Source: Aquabacterium sp.
Lineage (GTDB): Bacteria; Pseudomonadota; Gammaproteobacteria; Burkholderiales; Burkholderiaceae_C
Assembly (NCBI RefSeq): GCF_014378415.1
Contig: NZ_JACMNS010000138.1
Location: 1 to 43,613 of the forward strand
Direction of reading: 5' to 3'
DNA length: 43,613 nt
Part shown: positions 15,962 through 25,725 of the stretch, one piece after another
Numbering within the stretch: position 1 is the stretch's first letter
Layout of the letters: each line of letters starts with the position of its first letter
The notes under the pieces: generated by a model
What the model was told of the DNA's origin: nothing
Seen by the model: the letters and a program-made list of their open reading frames with translations, nothing else
Databases searched by the model: none
Translations under genes and position numbers: made by a program

Positions 15962-18900
15962 ATGAACCGTCGTTCTTCGTCTTCACGCTTGCAGCGTTTC
16001 GCCTTGCGGCCTTTGTCCCTGGCCGTGTGGCTGACCCTTGATGCCAGCCTGGCCTGGGCCTTGCCCACCGACCCCACGGTGGTGGCCGGCCAGGTCAGCA
16101 TCCAGCAACCTGTTGCAGGCACCATGGTGGTGAACCAGGGCAGCGACAAGGCCATCGTCAACTGGCATGGGTTTTCAATCGACGTGAACGAGGCGGTGCG
16201 CTTTGTTCAGCCCAACAGCCAATCGGCCATCCTGAACCGCGTGACGGGCTTTGACCCCAGCCGGATCCTGGGCCAGATGCAGAGCAATGGCCGCGTCTTT
16301 CTGATCAACCCCAATGGCATCGTGTTCGGCTCGACGGCGCAGGTCGATGTGGGCAGCCTGGTGGCCTCTACCCTGTCCTTGTCGGACCAGGATTTCATGG
16401 CCGGGCGCTACCTGCTGGGCGCCGATGTCAGCCTGGGCGATGACCGCAATGGGCGTGGGCCGCTGGCGGGCAAGGTGATCAACCAAGGCCGCATCCGCGC
16501 CAAGAATGGTGATGTGGTGTTGGTGGGGCGGCAGGTCAGCAACAGCGGGCAGATCATCGCCGAGCAGGGCCGCATCGGCCTGGCGGCGGCATCAAAGGTG
16601 CTGGTTGACGTGGAAGGCGATGGCCTGTTGTTCTTCGAGATGACGGGGCAAGATGCCAACGCGCGCCTGGACCAGTTGGGTGACATCAAGGCGGTCGGGG
16701 GCTCGGTTGAGCTGATGGCGTCGGCGCGCGCGAATTTCGCCGACACGGTGCTGAACATGTCTGGCGTGGTGCAGTCACGCGGGCTGGGCAACCAAGGCGG
16801 GCGCATCGTGATCGATGGCGGCAGCCGTGGCATCACCAAGGTGTCGGGCACTTTGGATGTGGCCGGGCTGGACGTGGGCCAAAAGGGCGGCAGCGTCGAC
16901 GTGCTGGGCGAGCGCGTGGCTTTGATGAACGGCGCGCGCGTCGACGCGCGGGGCGATTCGGGTGGCGGCGTGGTGCGCGTGGGCGGCGACTTTCAAGGCC
17001 AGGGCACGGCGCGCCGGTCCAGCGTGACCTATGTGGCACCGCAGGCCAGCATCGACGCCAGCGCCACGCGCCAGGGCGATGGCGGCAAGGTCATCGTGTG
17101 GTCCGATGGCACCACGGCTTACCACGGCAGCATCCTGGCCCGGGGTGGTGTGTTGGGTGGCGATGGCGGCTTTGCCGAGGTCTCTGGCAAGGGCCACCTG
17201 GACTTCCTGGGGCAGGTCGATTTGTCGGCGGCGCGGGGCCATCGCGGCAGCCTGTTGCTCGACCCCCTGGACCTGGAGATCGGCACGGTCGATGATCTCA
17301 ATGGCGATGCCACGGTCGGTGACGACATCACGGCCAACATCCTGAGCACGGACGCGCCCGCTGCGGGCACCAGCAAGATCACCGCGACCAAGCTCGTGCT
17401 GCTGATGAACACGCAGGACGTGTCTCTGGCGGCCACGAACGACATCACGGTCAAGACGGCGGTGAACGCCAGCGCCAATGTCAACAGCCATGGCTTGACC
17501 TTGACGGCGGGCAATGCCATCGACGTCCAGCAATCGATCACCACCAAGGACGGCGCCGTGGTGCTGACCTCGGGCACCGGCGGCATCACGCAGTCGGCGG
17601 CCACCACGATCAACGCGGGCACCGCCACGGTGACCCTTGATGCCAATGGCCATGACGTGACCCTGTTGGGCGCGGTCACGACCACGAACGGCACGGCGTC
17701 GGCCATCGCGATCAACCGCGCCAACAACCTGAGCGTGAAAACCTTGACCAGCGGCGCCGCCGGCACGATCACGCTGGACGTGGCGGGCGCGGGCGTGCAA
17801 ACCGGTGCCATTGGCGGGGGCCGGCTTGACAAAAAAGGGGCGGGCACCCTGACCTTGTCCCAGGCCAATGGCCAGGTGGGCACGACGGTCAGTGAAGGCA
17901 CCTTGTTGATCAGCAATGACAACCAGCTGGGCACCGTGCCTGGCGCGGCCACGCCAGGCAATCTGGTGCTCAATGGCGGCACCTTGAGCACGGGCGTCGA
18001 CCTGACCATCAACGCCAAACGCGGCATCAGCTTGAGTGGCGCCAGCACCGTTGATGTGGGCGCGACCAAGACGCTGACCTACAACGGCGTCATCGCGGGC
18101 AGTGGCAGCTTGAGCAAGGTCGGCAACGGTGAGCTGGCACTGGGCGGGGGCAACACCCACGCAGGCGCCACCACCATCACGGCGGGCCAGATCACGGCCG
18201 CAGCGGGCGCCTTGTCGGGGGCCAGCGCGGTGGTGGTGGGGGCCGCTGGCACCTTGGCCCTGACGGGCGACAACACCGCGGCCAGCGTCACCTTGAATGG
18301 CGGGTCGGTCAGCGGCACGGGCCGCACCTTGACGGCCGCCACCTATGCTTTGAATGGCGGCACCGTGAGCACCGGGCTGGGCGCGGGCACGCTGACGCAG
18401 GCCAGTGGCACCACGACACTGGACAACCACGGCACCTCGGCGGCGGCCACGGTCAATGTCACCGGGGGCACTTTGGCCCTGGGCGACGACGGGCGCTTGA
18501 GCAACACCGCCACCGTCACGGTGTCCGCCGGCGCGACCTTGAACCTGGGCGCGGGGCACAACGAGACCGTGGGCAGCCTGGTGAGCGATGGCACCATCGC
18601 GGGCACGGGCTCTTCCACCTTGACGGCCGCCACCTACCTGGTCAACCAGGGCGCGGTGGATGCCAAGCTGGGCGCGGGCACCTTCACCAAGGCCACGCTG
18701 GGCACGGCCACGCTCAACGGCACCCTGGCCGCCGGCACGGTCAACGTTGACGCCGGGGCCTTGACCCTGGGCTCGGCGGGCCGACTGGGCGCGGGCGCCA
18801 CCGTCAATGTCACCGGCACCCTGAATTTGGCGGGCGCCGAGTCCGTCAACACCTTGAACCTGACAGGCGGCACGCTGGCAGGCGCGGGCAAAACCATGAC

Positions 18901-21900
18901 CGTCAGCAATGCCGTCGGTCTGCAAGCCGGCACGCTGGATGCCAATCTGGCCGGCGCGGCGCCTGTGACCAAGACCACGGCGGGCACGGTCACCGTCAAC
19001 GGCACCATCGCGAACGCGGTGGTCAACGTCAATGCCGGCCTGCTGGCTTTGGGGGCGGCCGACCGCATCGTCAACACGGCGGCGTTGAGCGTCAATGGCG
19101 GCACTTTTGACCTGGGTGGTTTCAGCGAAACGGTGGGCGCCGTCACGCTGCAATCGGGCCAGATCAACAACGGCAGCCTGACGGGTTCCAGCTACGCGGT
19201 GCAATCGGGCACGGTGGGGGCCACCCTGGGTGGCGTGGCGTCCACCTTGACCAAAACCACGACGGGCACCGTGGTGCTGGCGGGCAACAACACCTACGGC
19301 GCCACCGTGATCAGCGCGGGGGCTTTGCAGGTGGGCAATGGCGGGACCAGCGGCACGCTGGGCACCGGCCTGGTCAGCAACAGCGGCACCTTGGTCATCA
19401 ACCGCAGTGACGCGGTTTCGGTGGCGGCCATGAGCGGCACGGGGGCCCTGACTCAGGAGGGCACGGGCACGACCACCCTGTTGGGCATCAACATTTACAG
19501 CGGGGCCACCACGGTCAACCACGGCGTGCTGGCCACCAGCGGCGCTGCCAACCTGTCGGCCAACAGTGCCCTGACCGTCAACAGCGGCGCGGCCTTGAAT
19601 TTGGCGGGCGACAACAGCGCGGCCAGTGTCACGCTCAATGGCGGCACGATCAATGGCGTGGGCCACAAGCTGACCGGGGCCACGTACGGCCTCAATGGCG
19701 GCACGGTGAACACCAAGTTGGGCGCGGGCACGCTCACCCAGACCGGCAGCACCACCACCCTCAATGACACGGTGGACGCCGCCACGGTCAATGTGAACGC
19801 GGGCACCTTGGCGCTGGGCGCGGCGGGCGGCTTGCTCAACGCGGCGGCGGCCGTGACCGTGGCCAACGCGGCCACCTTGACCTTGGGCAGCAATGAGTCG
19901 GTGGGCAGCTTCGCGCTGAACAACGGCACCCTGGGCGGCACAGGCCACACCTTGACCGCATCGACCTACGCTCTCAGCGGCGGCACGGTCAACGCGAACC
20001 TGGGCACCGGCACGCTGACCCAACTGGCCAACACAAGCACCTTGAACGGCACGGCCTCAGCCGCCACGGTCAACGTCAACGGCGGCACCTTGGCGCTGGG
20101 CGGCAACAACCGCCTGAGTGGCGCAGCGGCCATCAACGTCAACGGCGGCACCTTGAGCCTGGGTGGTTTTTCGCAAACCACGGTGGGTGATGTGGTGCTG
20201 GCCTCGGGCAACATCATCAACGGGTTCTTGTCGGCCAATCGCTTCGATGTGCGATCGGGCGCCATCAGTGCCGACCTCAGTGGCGGCGCGGGCGGTGAGC
20301 TGGTCAAATCGACCACCGACACGGTCGTGCTGACGGGCGCCAACAGCTACGGCAACACCACCATCACTGGCGGCACCGTGCAGGTGGGCGACGGTGGGGC
20401 CAGTGGCAGCTTGGGCGGCGGTGCGGTGGTCAACAACGGGACGCTGAGCTTCAACCGCAGCGACAGCCTCGCGGTGTCGGACGTGATCGGCAGCGGCAAC
20501 ATCGTGCAAGACGGCGCTGGCACGACCACGCTGTCGGGCACGGTGGCCTATTCGGGCAACACCACGGTCAATGCCGGCACGCTGGCGGGCGCCATCGGGC
20601 AGGGCGCCTTGACCGTCAACAGTGGCGCAACCTTGAACCTGGCCACCAGCGCCACGGCCACCAGCGTCACCTTGAACAACGGCACCATCAATGGCTCGGG
20701 CCTGAGCCTGAGCGCGCCCACTTACAGCCTCAACGGCGGCAGCGTGGGCGTCAACCTGGGGGCGGGCACGCTCACCCAGGCCAATGGCACCACCACCCTC
20801 AACGGCCAGGCGGGTGCCACCACGGTGAACATCACTGGCGGCACGCTGGCCTTGGGCGCCAGCAATCGCCTGAGTGCCGGTGCGGCGGTGACCGTGTCCG
20901 GCGGGGCCACCTTGGCCCTGGGCGCCAACAGCGACAACGTCAGCAGCCTGGTCAGCGATGGCAACGTCACGGGCAGTGGCACCTTGACCGCTGGCAACTA
21001 CACCTTGAACGCCGGCACGGTCAGCGCCAACTTGGGCACCGGCACCTTGACCAAGGCCACCGCTGGCGTCGTCAACCTCACGGGCACGGCCGCAGCGTCC
21101 AGCGTCAACGTCAACGCGGGGACCTTGAATTTGGGGTCGGCTGGGCGATTGACGGGCTCGGCTGCGGTGCAGGTGAACAACGCCACCCTGAACCTGGGCG
21201 ACAGTGAAACTGCGTCCAGCGTGACGCTGAACAACAGCACCTTGGGCGGCACAGGCACCTTGACCGCGGGCACGTATGGCTTGCAGTCGGCCACGGTCAA
21301 TGCCAACCTGGGCACCGGCACCTTGACCCAGTCCAGCGGCACGTCCACGCTCAACGGCAGCTCGGGCGCGGGCACCGTCAACATCAACGGTGGAACATTG
21401 GCCCTGGGGGCCAATGACCGCCTGAGCAACACCGCCGCGGTCAATGTGGCGGGCGGCGCCACCCTGGGCATGGGCACCCGCAGCGACACGGTGGGCACCC
21501 TCAACATGGGCACCCTCACCAGCAGCGGCAATGTGAGTGGCAGCGGCACCCTGACCGCCGCCAGCTACACCTTGAACGCGGGCACCATCGACGCCAACCT
21601 GGGCACCGGGATCCTGACCAAGGCCACGCCCGGCACGGTGACGCTGAACGGCCTGTCGGGCGCCACGACCGTCAACCTCGACGAGGGCACCTTGATCCTG
21701 GGCGCGGCGGGCCGGTTGGCCGCCAACGCGGCCGTCACCGTGTTGGGCACCTTGGCCTTGGCGGGCAATGAAAACGTCGGCAGCCTGACCTTGAGCAACG
21801 GCATCCTGGGCGGACTGGGCCACACCTTGGTTGCGTCCAGCTACAGCCTCAATGGGGGCTCGGTCAATGCCAACCTGGGGGCCGGTGTGCTGAGCCAGGT

Positions 21901-24271
21901 GTCGGGCACCACCACCCTGAACGGCAGCGCGCAAGCTGGCACGGTGAACATCACGGGCGGCCAACTGGTGCTGGGCGGCGCTGAGCGCTTGTCCAACGCG
22001 GCCGCGGTGCAGGTTGACAGCGGCGCTCAGCTCACCCTGGGGGGCGCACAAGCCATCGGCTCGCTGGCGGGCGGCGGCAATGTGGCCATGGCGGCCAACA
22101 CGCTCACCATTGGCGCGAACAACAATTCGACCACCTTCAGTGGCAACCTGGCGGGCACGGGCGGACTGGTCAAACAGGGCACGGGCACCTTGGCCTTCTC
22201 GGGCCCGGGCATCGCCTATGGCGGCACCACGACCGTCAACGGCGGCACCTTGTCGGGCCCCGTCGGCCCGGGTGCTTTGGTGGTCAACAGCGGGGCCACC
22301 ATGGCCCTGACCGCCGACACCACGGTGGCCAGCCTCAGCCTGAACCAAGGCACGCTGGATGGCGCGGGACGCACCTTGACCGCCTCGGGCGGCACGTACA
22401 CGCTCAATGGCGGCACGGTCCAGGCCAACTTGGGCGCGGGGGTGCTGACCCAGTCTGGCAACACGAGCACCCTGAACGGCAGCTCGGCGGCTGGCACGGT
22501 CAACGTCACGGGCGGCGCGCTGACCCTGGGCGCGGCCCAGCGCCTGTCCAGCGCGGCGGCGGTGAACTTGTCTTCCGGCACGCAACTCAACCTGGGCGGC
22601 GCGCAAACCATCGGCGCGCTGTCAGGCAGCGGCGATGTGGCCTTGGGCGCCTCCACCTTGACCACGGGCGGCGACAACACCTCGACCCAGTTCGGCGGCG
22701 TCATGAGCGGGGCGGGCGGCTTGACCAAGCAGGGCACGGGCACCTTCACGCTGGTGGGCAACAACACCTACGCTGGCCCCACCACCATTTCGGCGGGCAC
22801 GCTGCAGGTGGGCAATGCGGGCACCAGCGGCACCTTGGGCAGTGGCGATGTGCTCAACAACGCAGCCCTGGTGTTCAACCGCAGTGACAACCACACGGTG
22901 GCCAACAACATCAGCGGGAGCGGCTCGCTCACCCAGGCGGGCACCCAGACCCTCACCTTGAGTGGCACCACCATCATCGGCGGCGCTTTCGTCGGCTCGG
23001 GCCACTGGCACATCCTCAATGCCTTGTCCGCTGGCAGCGTGACGTCCACGGGCAACGCCACCTTGGGCGGCAATGTCACCACCACCGCAGGCGGGCAAAC
23101 CTACACCGGCACGGTCACCACCACCGGCGACACCTTGCTCACGGCCACGGGCGACATCAGCGCCAGCAACACCGGCAACAACTTCACCGCCGGTCGTTTG
23201 TCCATGGATGCCCACGCGGCCACGGTTGAGGCGGGCACCTCGCACAGCCTGAACCTGGGCGCCGTCACCCTGGCCGGTGGCAGCAGCGACTTCCATGCGG
23301 ATGGGCAGATTTTGCTGAACGGTGCCGTGGCACTGAATGGCGGCAACCTGACCCTGACGGCCGATGGCGGCGCGGGCTCCGGCATCGGGGCCATCACCGA
23401 CGGCGATTTCAACACCCGCACCTACAACCTGGACGGGTCCGTCATCGGGCAGAGCAGCGCCGCCATCGAACAACTGGGCGGCACGGTCACCACGGTGGCC
23501 GGCACCACCTTGACCTTGAAGGCCCCAGGACGCGGCTCCATCCTGCTTGAAAAACCGGGCAACCGGATAGAAGGCCAGATTGTGGCGGTCAGCGGCACGG
23601 CTGGTGAGGCCAACCCGTCGCGGTTCACGCCGGGCGGCGCTTTGGGCCGACTGGGCTTCGTGCGCATCGACTCGACCCAGATCAACTCGGCGGGCATCGA
23701 AGGCGACGTGGTCAAGCTCAGCGCCAACAGCATGACCACGCCGATCGGTGTGGTGCGCGCCCGCCTGCCTTACAACAACTCGCAGGGCACTTCAACCTCG
23801 CTGCCCGCCTTGACCTTGGTGCTCAAACAGCCGGGTACGCCGAACCAGTTTGGCACCCCGGCGGGCCTGGCCAACTGGTTGCAGGTCAGCGTGGGCAACG
23901 GCAGCGGTGGCTACCTGACCCTGCGGCCGCAGAACTACGGTTTGAGTGCCACGGCGGTGTGGTTGGCGGGCGCCGAGCCGCCCACACCTTTCTATGACGG
24001 GGCGGGCAAGCTCAACCAGATCCCGGTTTATTACAACGGCAAAGCGCCCTCCACCCCGCAGGCCGAAGGCGCTTTAAGCGCGGTGACCACCGTGATCGAA
24101 GATGCCCGCCGGGCCCGTTTCGACGAAGCCGTGCGCACCGAGAACGTATCGTCCCGACTGCGCACCGGCGTGATCGCCGAAGTGGGCGCGGGCCGCCCCG
24201 CCACCGAAGGCGCCGAGTCCATCCGCATGCCCGCCACGTGCACCCCCAACGCCGCGTTGGGTTGCCAATGA
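15962..24271 (+). CDS. Giant two-partner secretion exoprotein (TpsA), filamentous-haemagglutinin/HMW1-type adhesin
   Basis: Secreted surface protein of 2769 residues. After a signal peptide (about 1-34) comes the TPS recognition domain (about 37-300) with NRVTG (92-96) and the hallmark NPNG (116-119). Next is the FHA-type segment around GHLDFLGQVDLSA, then a long beta-helical region built of about 13 degenerate repeats plus autotransporter-type strand repeats (GGLTKQGTGTFTLVGNNTY, TTISAGTLQVGN). The last 300 residues are non-repetitive. I found only two cysteines, Cys2760 and Cys2768, in TCTPNAALGCQ at the very C-terminus, an arrangement like the HMW1 anchoring loop. No toxin domain is recognisable, so adhesion or biofilm formation is more likely than contact-dependent inhibition. 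Confidence 0.95.
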   Translation: MNRRSSSSRLQRFALRPLSLAVWLTLDASLAWALPTDPTVVAGQVSIQQPVAGTMVVNQGSDKAIVNWHGFSIDVNEAVRFVQPNSQSAILNRVTGFDPSRILGQMQSNGRVFLINPNGIVFGSTAQVDVGSLVASTLSLSDQDFMAGRYLLGADVSLGDDRNGRGPLAGKVINQGRIRAKNGDVVLVGRQVSNSGQIIAEQGRIGLAAASKVLVDVEGDGLLFFEMTGQDANARLDQLGDIKAVGGSVELMASARANFADTVLNMSGVVQSRGLGNQGGRIVIDGGSRGITKVSGTLDVAGLDVGQKGGSVDVLGERVALMNGARVDARGDSGGGVVRVGGDFQGQGTARRSSVTYVAPQASIDASATRQGDGGKVIVWSDGTTAYHGSILARGGVLGGDGGFAEVSGKGHLDFLGQVDLSAARGHRGSLLLDPLDLEIGTVDDLNGDATVGDDITANILSTDAPAAGTSKITATKLVLLMNTQDVSLAATNDITVKTAVNASANVNSHGLTLTAGNAIDVQQSITTKDGAVVLTSGTGGITQSAATTINAGTATVTLDANGHDVTLLGAVTTTNGTASAIAINRANNLSVKTLTSGAAGTITLDVAGAGVQTGAIGGGRLDKKGAGTLTLSQANGQVGTTVSEGTLLISNDNQLGTVPGAATPGNLVLNGGTLSTGVDLTINAKRGISLSGASTVDVGATKTLTYNGVIAGSGSLSKVGNGELALGGGNTHAGATTITAGQITAAAGALSGASAVVVGAAGTLALTGDNTAASVTLNGGSVSGTGRTLTAATYALNGGTVSTGLGAGTLTQASGTTTLDNHGTSAAATVNVTGGTLALGDDGRLSNTATVTVSAGATLNLGAGHNETVGSLVSDGTIAGTGSSTLTAATYLVNQGAVDAKLGAGTFTKATLGTATLNGTLAAGTVNVDAGALTLGSAGRLGAGATVNVTGTLNLAGAESVNTLNLTGGTLAGAGKTMTVSNAVGLQAGTLDANLAGAAPVTKTTAGTVTVNGTIANAVVNVNAGLLALGAADRIVNTAALSVNGGTFDLGGFSETVGAVTLQSGQINNGSLTGSSYAVQSGTVGATLGGVASTLTKTTTGTVVLAGNNTYGATVISAGALQVGNGGTSGTLGTGLVSNSGTLVINRSDAVSVAAMSGTGALTQEGTGTTTLLGINIYSGATTVNHGVLATSGAANLSANSALTVNSGAALNLAGDNSAASVTLNGGTINGVGHKLTGATYGLNGGTVNTKLGAGTLTQTGSTTTLNDTVDAATVNVNAGTLALGAAGGLLNAAAAVTVANAATLTLGSNESVGSFALNNGTLGGTGHTLTASTYALSGGTVNANLGTGTLTQLANTSTLNGTASAATVNVNGGTLALGGNNRLSGAAAINVNGGTLSLGGFSQTTVGDVVLASGNIINGFLSANRFDVRSGAISADLSGGAGGELVKSTTDTVVLTGANSYGNTTITGGTVQVGDGGASGSLGGGAVVNNGTLSFNRSDSLAVSDVIGSGNIVQDGAGTTTLSGTVAYSGNTTVNAGTLAGAIGQGALTVNSGATLNLATSATATSVTLNNGTINGSGLSLSAPTYSLNGGSVGVNLGAGTLTQANGTTTLNGQAGATTVNITGGTLALGASNRLSAGAAVTVSGGATLALGANSDNVSSLVSDGNVTGSGTLTAGNYTLNAGTVSANLGTGTLTKATAGVVNLTGTAAASSVNVNAGTLNLGSAGRLTGSAAVQVNNATLNLGDSETASSVTLNNSTLGGTGTLTAGTYGLQSATVNANLGTGTLTQSSGTSTLNGSSGAGTVNINGGTLALGANDRLSNTAAVNVAGGATLGMGTRSDTVGTLNMGTLTSSGNVSGSGTLTAASYTLNAGTIDANLGTGILTKATPGTVTLNGLSGATTVNLDEGTLILGAAGRLAANAAVTVLGTLALAGNENVGSLTLSNGILGGLGHTLVASSYSLNGGSVNANLGAGVLSQVSGTTTLNGSAQAGTVNITGGQLVLGGAERLSNAAAVQVDSGAQLTLGGAQAIGSLAGGGNVAMAANTLTIGANNNSTTFSGNLAGTGGLVKQGTGTLAFSGPGIAYGGTTTVNGGTLSGPVGPGALVVNSGATMALTADTTVASLSLNQGTLDGAGRTLTASGGTYTLNGGTVQANLGAGVLTQSGNTSTLNGSSAAGTVNVTGGALTLGAAQRLSSAAAVNLSSGTQLNLGGAQTIGALSGSGDVALGASTLTTGGDNTSTQFGGVMSGAGGLTKQGTGTFTLVGNNTYAGPTTISAGTLQVGNAGTSGTLGSGDVLNNAALVFNRSDNHTVANNISGSGSLTQAGTQTLTLSGTTIIGGAFVGSGHWHILNALSAGSVTSTGNATLGGNVTTTAGGQTYTGTVTTTGDTLLTATGDISASNTGNNFTAGRLSMDAHAATVEAGTSHSLNLGAVTLAGGSSDFHADGQILLNGAVALNGGNLTLTADGGAGSGIGAITDGDFNTRTYNLDGSVIGQSSAAIEQLGGTVTTVAGTTLTLKAPGRGSILLEKPGNRIEGQIVAVSGTAGEANPSRFTPGGALGRLGFVRIDSTQINSAGIEGDVVKLSANSMTTPIGVVRARLPYNNSQGTSTSLPALTLVLKQPGTPNQFGTPAGLANWLQVSVGNGSGGYLTLRPQNYGLSATAVWLAGAEPPTPFYDGAGKLNQIPVYYNGKAPSTPQAEGALSAVTTVIEDARRARFDEAVRTENVSSRLRTGVIAEVGAGRPATEGAESIRMPATCTPNAALGCQ
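18250..22700 (+). repeat. Tandem degenerate repeats inside tpsA (about 90 codons per unit)
   Basis: About 13 units share the order LNGGTVNANLG-T/A-GTLTQ, then TTTLNG, then a TVNVNGGTLALGxxxRLSNAAAV block, then SLTLNNGTLGGTGHTLTAS. Units vary in length (about 70-95 codons), and some are replaced by autotransporter-associated strand repeats with KTTTGTVVLAGNNTY. The DNA is also repetitive and strongly GC-rich, which creates long open frames on the opposite strand. Boundaries are approximate. Confidence 0.85.
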
Positions 24272-24335
24272 TTGTTGAACACGCAGGCGTGCGAATGGCA
24301 TACAGTTTGAAGTTCGATCACCTCCGAGCCCGACC

Positions 24336-25697
24336 GTGAAATCAACCGTGAACCGCCGCCAAATCATCACCTTACCGCTGGCCCTGGGCTTGCCCTCGGT
24401 GACTTTGGCGCAGGGTTACGGCACCAGCCCTGCCGCCGCGGGCACAGCGCCAAAGCGTTTTGCCCTGCTGGTGGGCAACCGCGCCTACCCCTCGCCGTTT
24501 GACTTGCCGCCGGTCCACAAGAACCTGCGCGACATGCAGGCCGTGCTTGAAAAACGCGGCTTCGAAGTCACCGTGGTGACCGACCAGGACGTGAAGGTGC
24601 TGCGCGACGCCATGCAGTCCTTCGCCCGCCGCGTGCAGGCCGCACCAGCTGATGCGACGGTGCTGTTTTACTTCACCGGCCACGGCATGCAGGTCGATGC
24701 CGAGAACCTGCTGCTGGGCGCGGGCACCAACCCCAGCGGCAAAGAAGACGCCTTGCTGGGCAATGGCCTGATGCTCAAGCGCGATTTGGTCGATGCCCTG
24801 CCGCACCGCCCCAAGGGCTTGAGCATGGTGGTGATCGATGCTTGCCGCACCTCGCTGCGCGCTGAAGGCGGCCTCAACCAGGTTGAGGCCCCGCTGGGCT
24901 GCCTGATCGCCTTTGCCACCGGCGCAGGCAAGCCCGCCATCGCGCCCGCCGTTGAAACGCAAAACACTTTCTACACCGCCTCGCTGGTCAAGGTGATGCA
25001 AGCCGCGTCAGACGACACCACGTTTTCCGACCTGTTCCGCCTGGTCAAACTGGACGTGCAGCAGACCATGCTGAACCACCCGATCCAGGCCATCCGCAAC
25101 GTGGCGCAGTTCCCCTTCATCGCCGAGAACACGCAGATCCGCACGCGCCTGGCCCTCAAGCCCGCCGCGCCCGGTGGCGAAGTCGCGTTCGAGAACGTCG
25201 ATGAAAAAACCCTGTGGAAGCAGGTGGAAGACAGCTATTGGCCCGGCGACGTGGTCAAGCGCGCGGATGAATACCTCAAGCGCTTTCCCGGTGGCAAGCT
25301 GGCGGGCTCGGCACAAGTGGCCCGCGAAGGCGCGACCGACGCGGCCAAGGCCATGCAGCGCAACGATGTGCGCTTGTTCAAAAGCGCCTTCAGCCCCAAA
25401 CCCGAAACTCCTGACACCCTGCTGCGCGAGTTGCGCAAGGCCGCCTGGGGTGACAAGGATGCCGCCGCGCGGATCGCGCGCATGTACCGCCAGGGCCAGG
25501 ATGGCGTGAACACCGATCCCAACCGTTTTGAAGGCTGGATGCAGTTCGCGTCGGCCCTGGGCAACGGGATCGCCAGCTATGAGTTGGCCCTGTACTACCG
25601 GGGCCAGGATCAGCCCTTGCTGGCCGCGCAGTTCGAGTCACGGGCGAGGGAGTTGGGCTACACGCCGCCGCCCACGCTGGACCACTACCGCAAGTAG
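24336..25697 (+). CDS. Exported caspase-like (peptidase C14) protein with C-terminal helical repeats
   Basis: Caspase/metacaspase-fold protein of 453 residues. The N-terminus NRRQIITLPLALGLPSVTLAQG looks like a signal peptide with a twin-arginine pair, so the folded protein may be sent to the periplasm by Tat. The catalytic dyad is intact: His116 in FYFTGHGMQ and Cys170 in VVIDACRTS, with the p20-like core running about 40-250. The C-terminal third has tetratricopeptide/Sel1-like helices (AAWGDKDAAARIARMYRQG; GIASYELALYYRGQ). It starts with GTG at 24336 (an in-frame GTG at 24348 is also possible), 64 bp after tpsA, and may be co-transcribed with it. The substrate is unknown; processing of the exoprotein is one inference. 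Confidence 0.85.
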   Translation: MKSTVNRRQIITLPLALGLPSVTLAQGYGTSPAAAGTAPKRFALLVGNRAYPSPFDLPPVHKNLRDMQAVLEKRGFEVTVVTDQDVKVLRDAMQSFARRVQAAPADATVLFYFTGHGMQVDAENLLLGAGTNPSGKEDALLGNGLMLKRDLVDALPHRPKGLSMVVIDACRTSLRAEGGLNQVEAPLGCLIAFATGAGKPAIAPAVETQNTFYTASLVKVMQAASDDTTFSDLFRLVKLDVQQTMLNHPIQAIRNVAQFPFIAENTQIRTRLALKPAAPGGEVAFENVDEKTLWKQVEDSYWPGDVVKRADEYLKRFPGGKLAGSAQVAREGATDAAKAMQRNDVRLFKSAFSPKPETPDTLLRELRKAAWGDKDAAARIARMYRQGQDGVNTDPNRFEGWMQFASALGNGIASYELALYYRGQDQPLLAAQFESRARELGYTPPPTLDHYRK

Positions 25698-25725
25698 TCG
25701 TCAGCCAGCGCGCCAGCAGGTGCGC

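Noticed and set aside
16775-22606. Two very long minus-strand open frames (16775-20023 and 20057-22606) antisense to tpsA
   Set aside because: They mirror the low-complexity GC-rich repeats of tpsA, have no ribosome binding site or recognisable domain, and are full of His/Arg/Gln/Gly stretches typical of antisense frames.
18250-22700. Regular DNA repeats suggestive of a CRISPR array
   Set aside because: Units are protein-coding, in frame, of variable sequence and much too long, with no uniform repeat-spacer pattern.
15962-24271. Contact-dependent inhibition toxin (CdiA-type) reading of the exoprotein
   Set aside because: There is no VENN-type pretoxin motif, no recognisable toxin domain at the C-terminus and no small immunity gene directly after it.
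24272-24335. Small CACGC/GCGTG inverted repeat after tpsA as a terminator
   Set aside because: The stem is only five pairs with a two-base loop and there is no T run, so termination between tpsA and the caspase-like gene is not supported.
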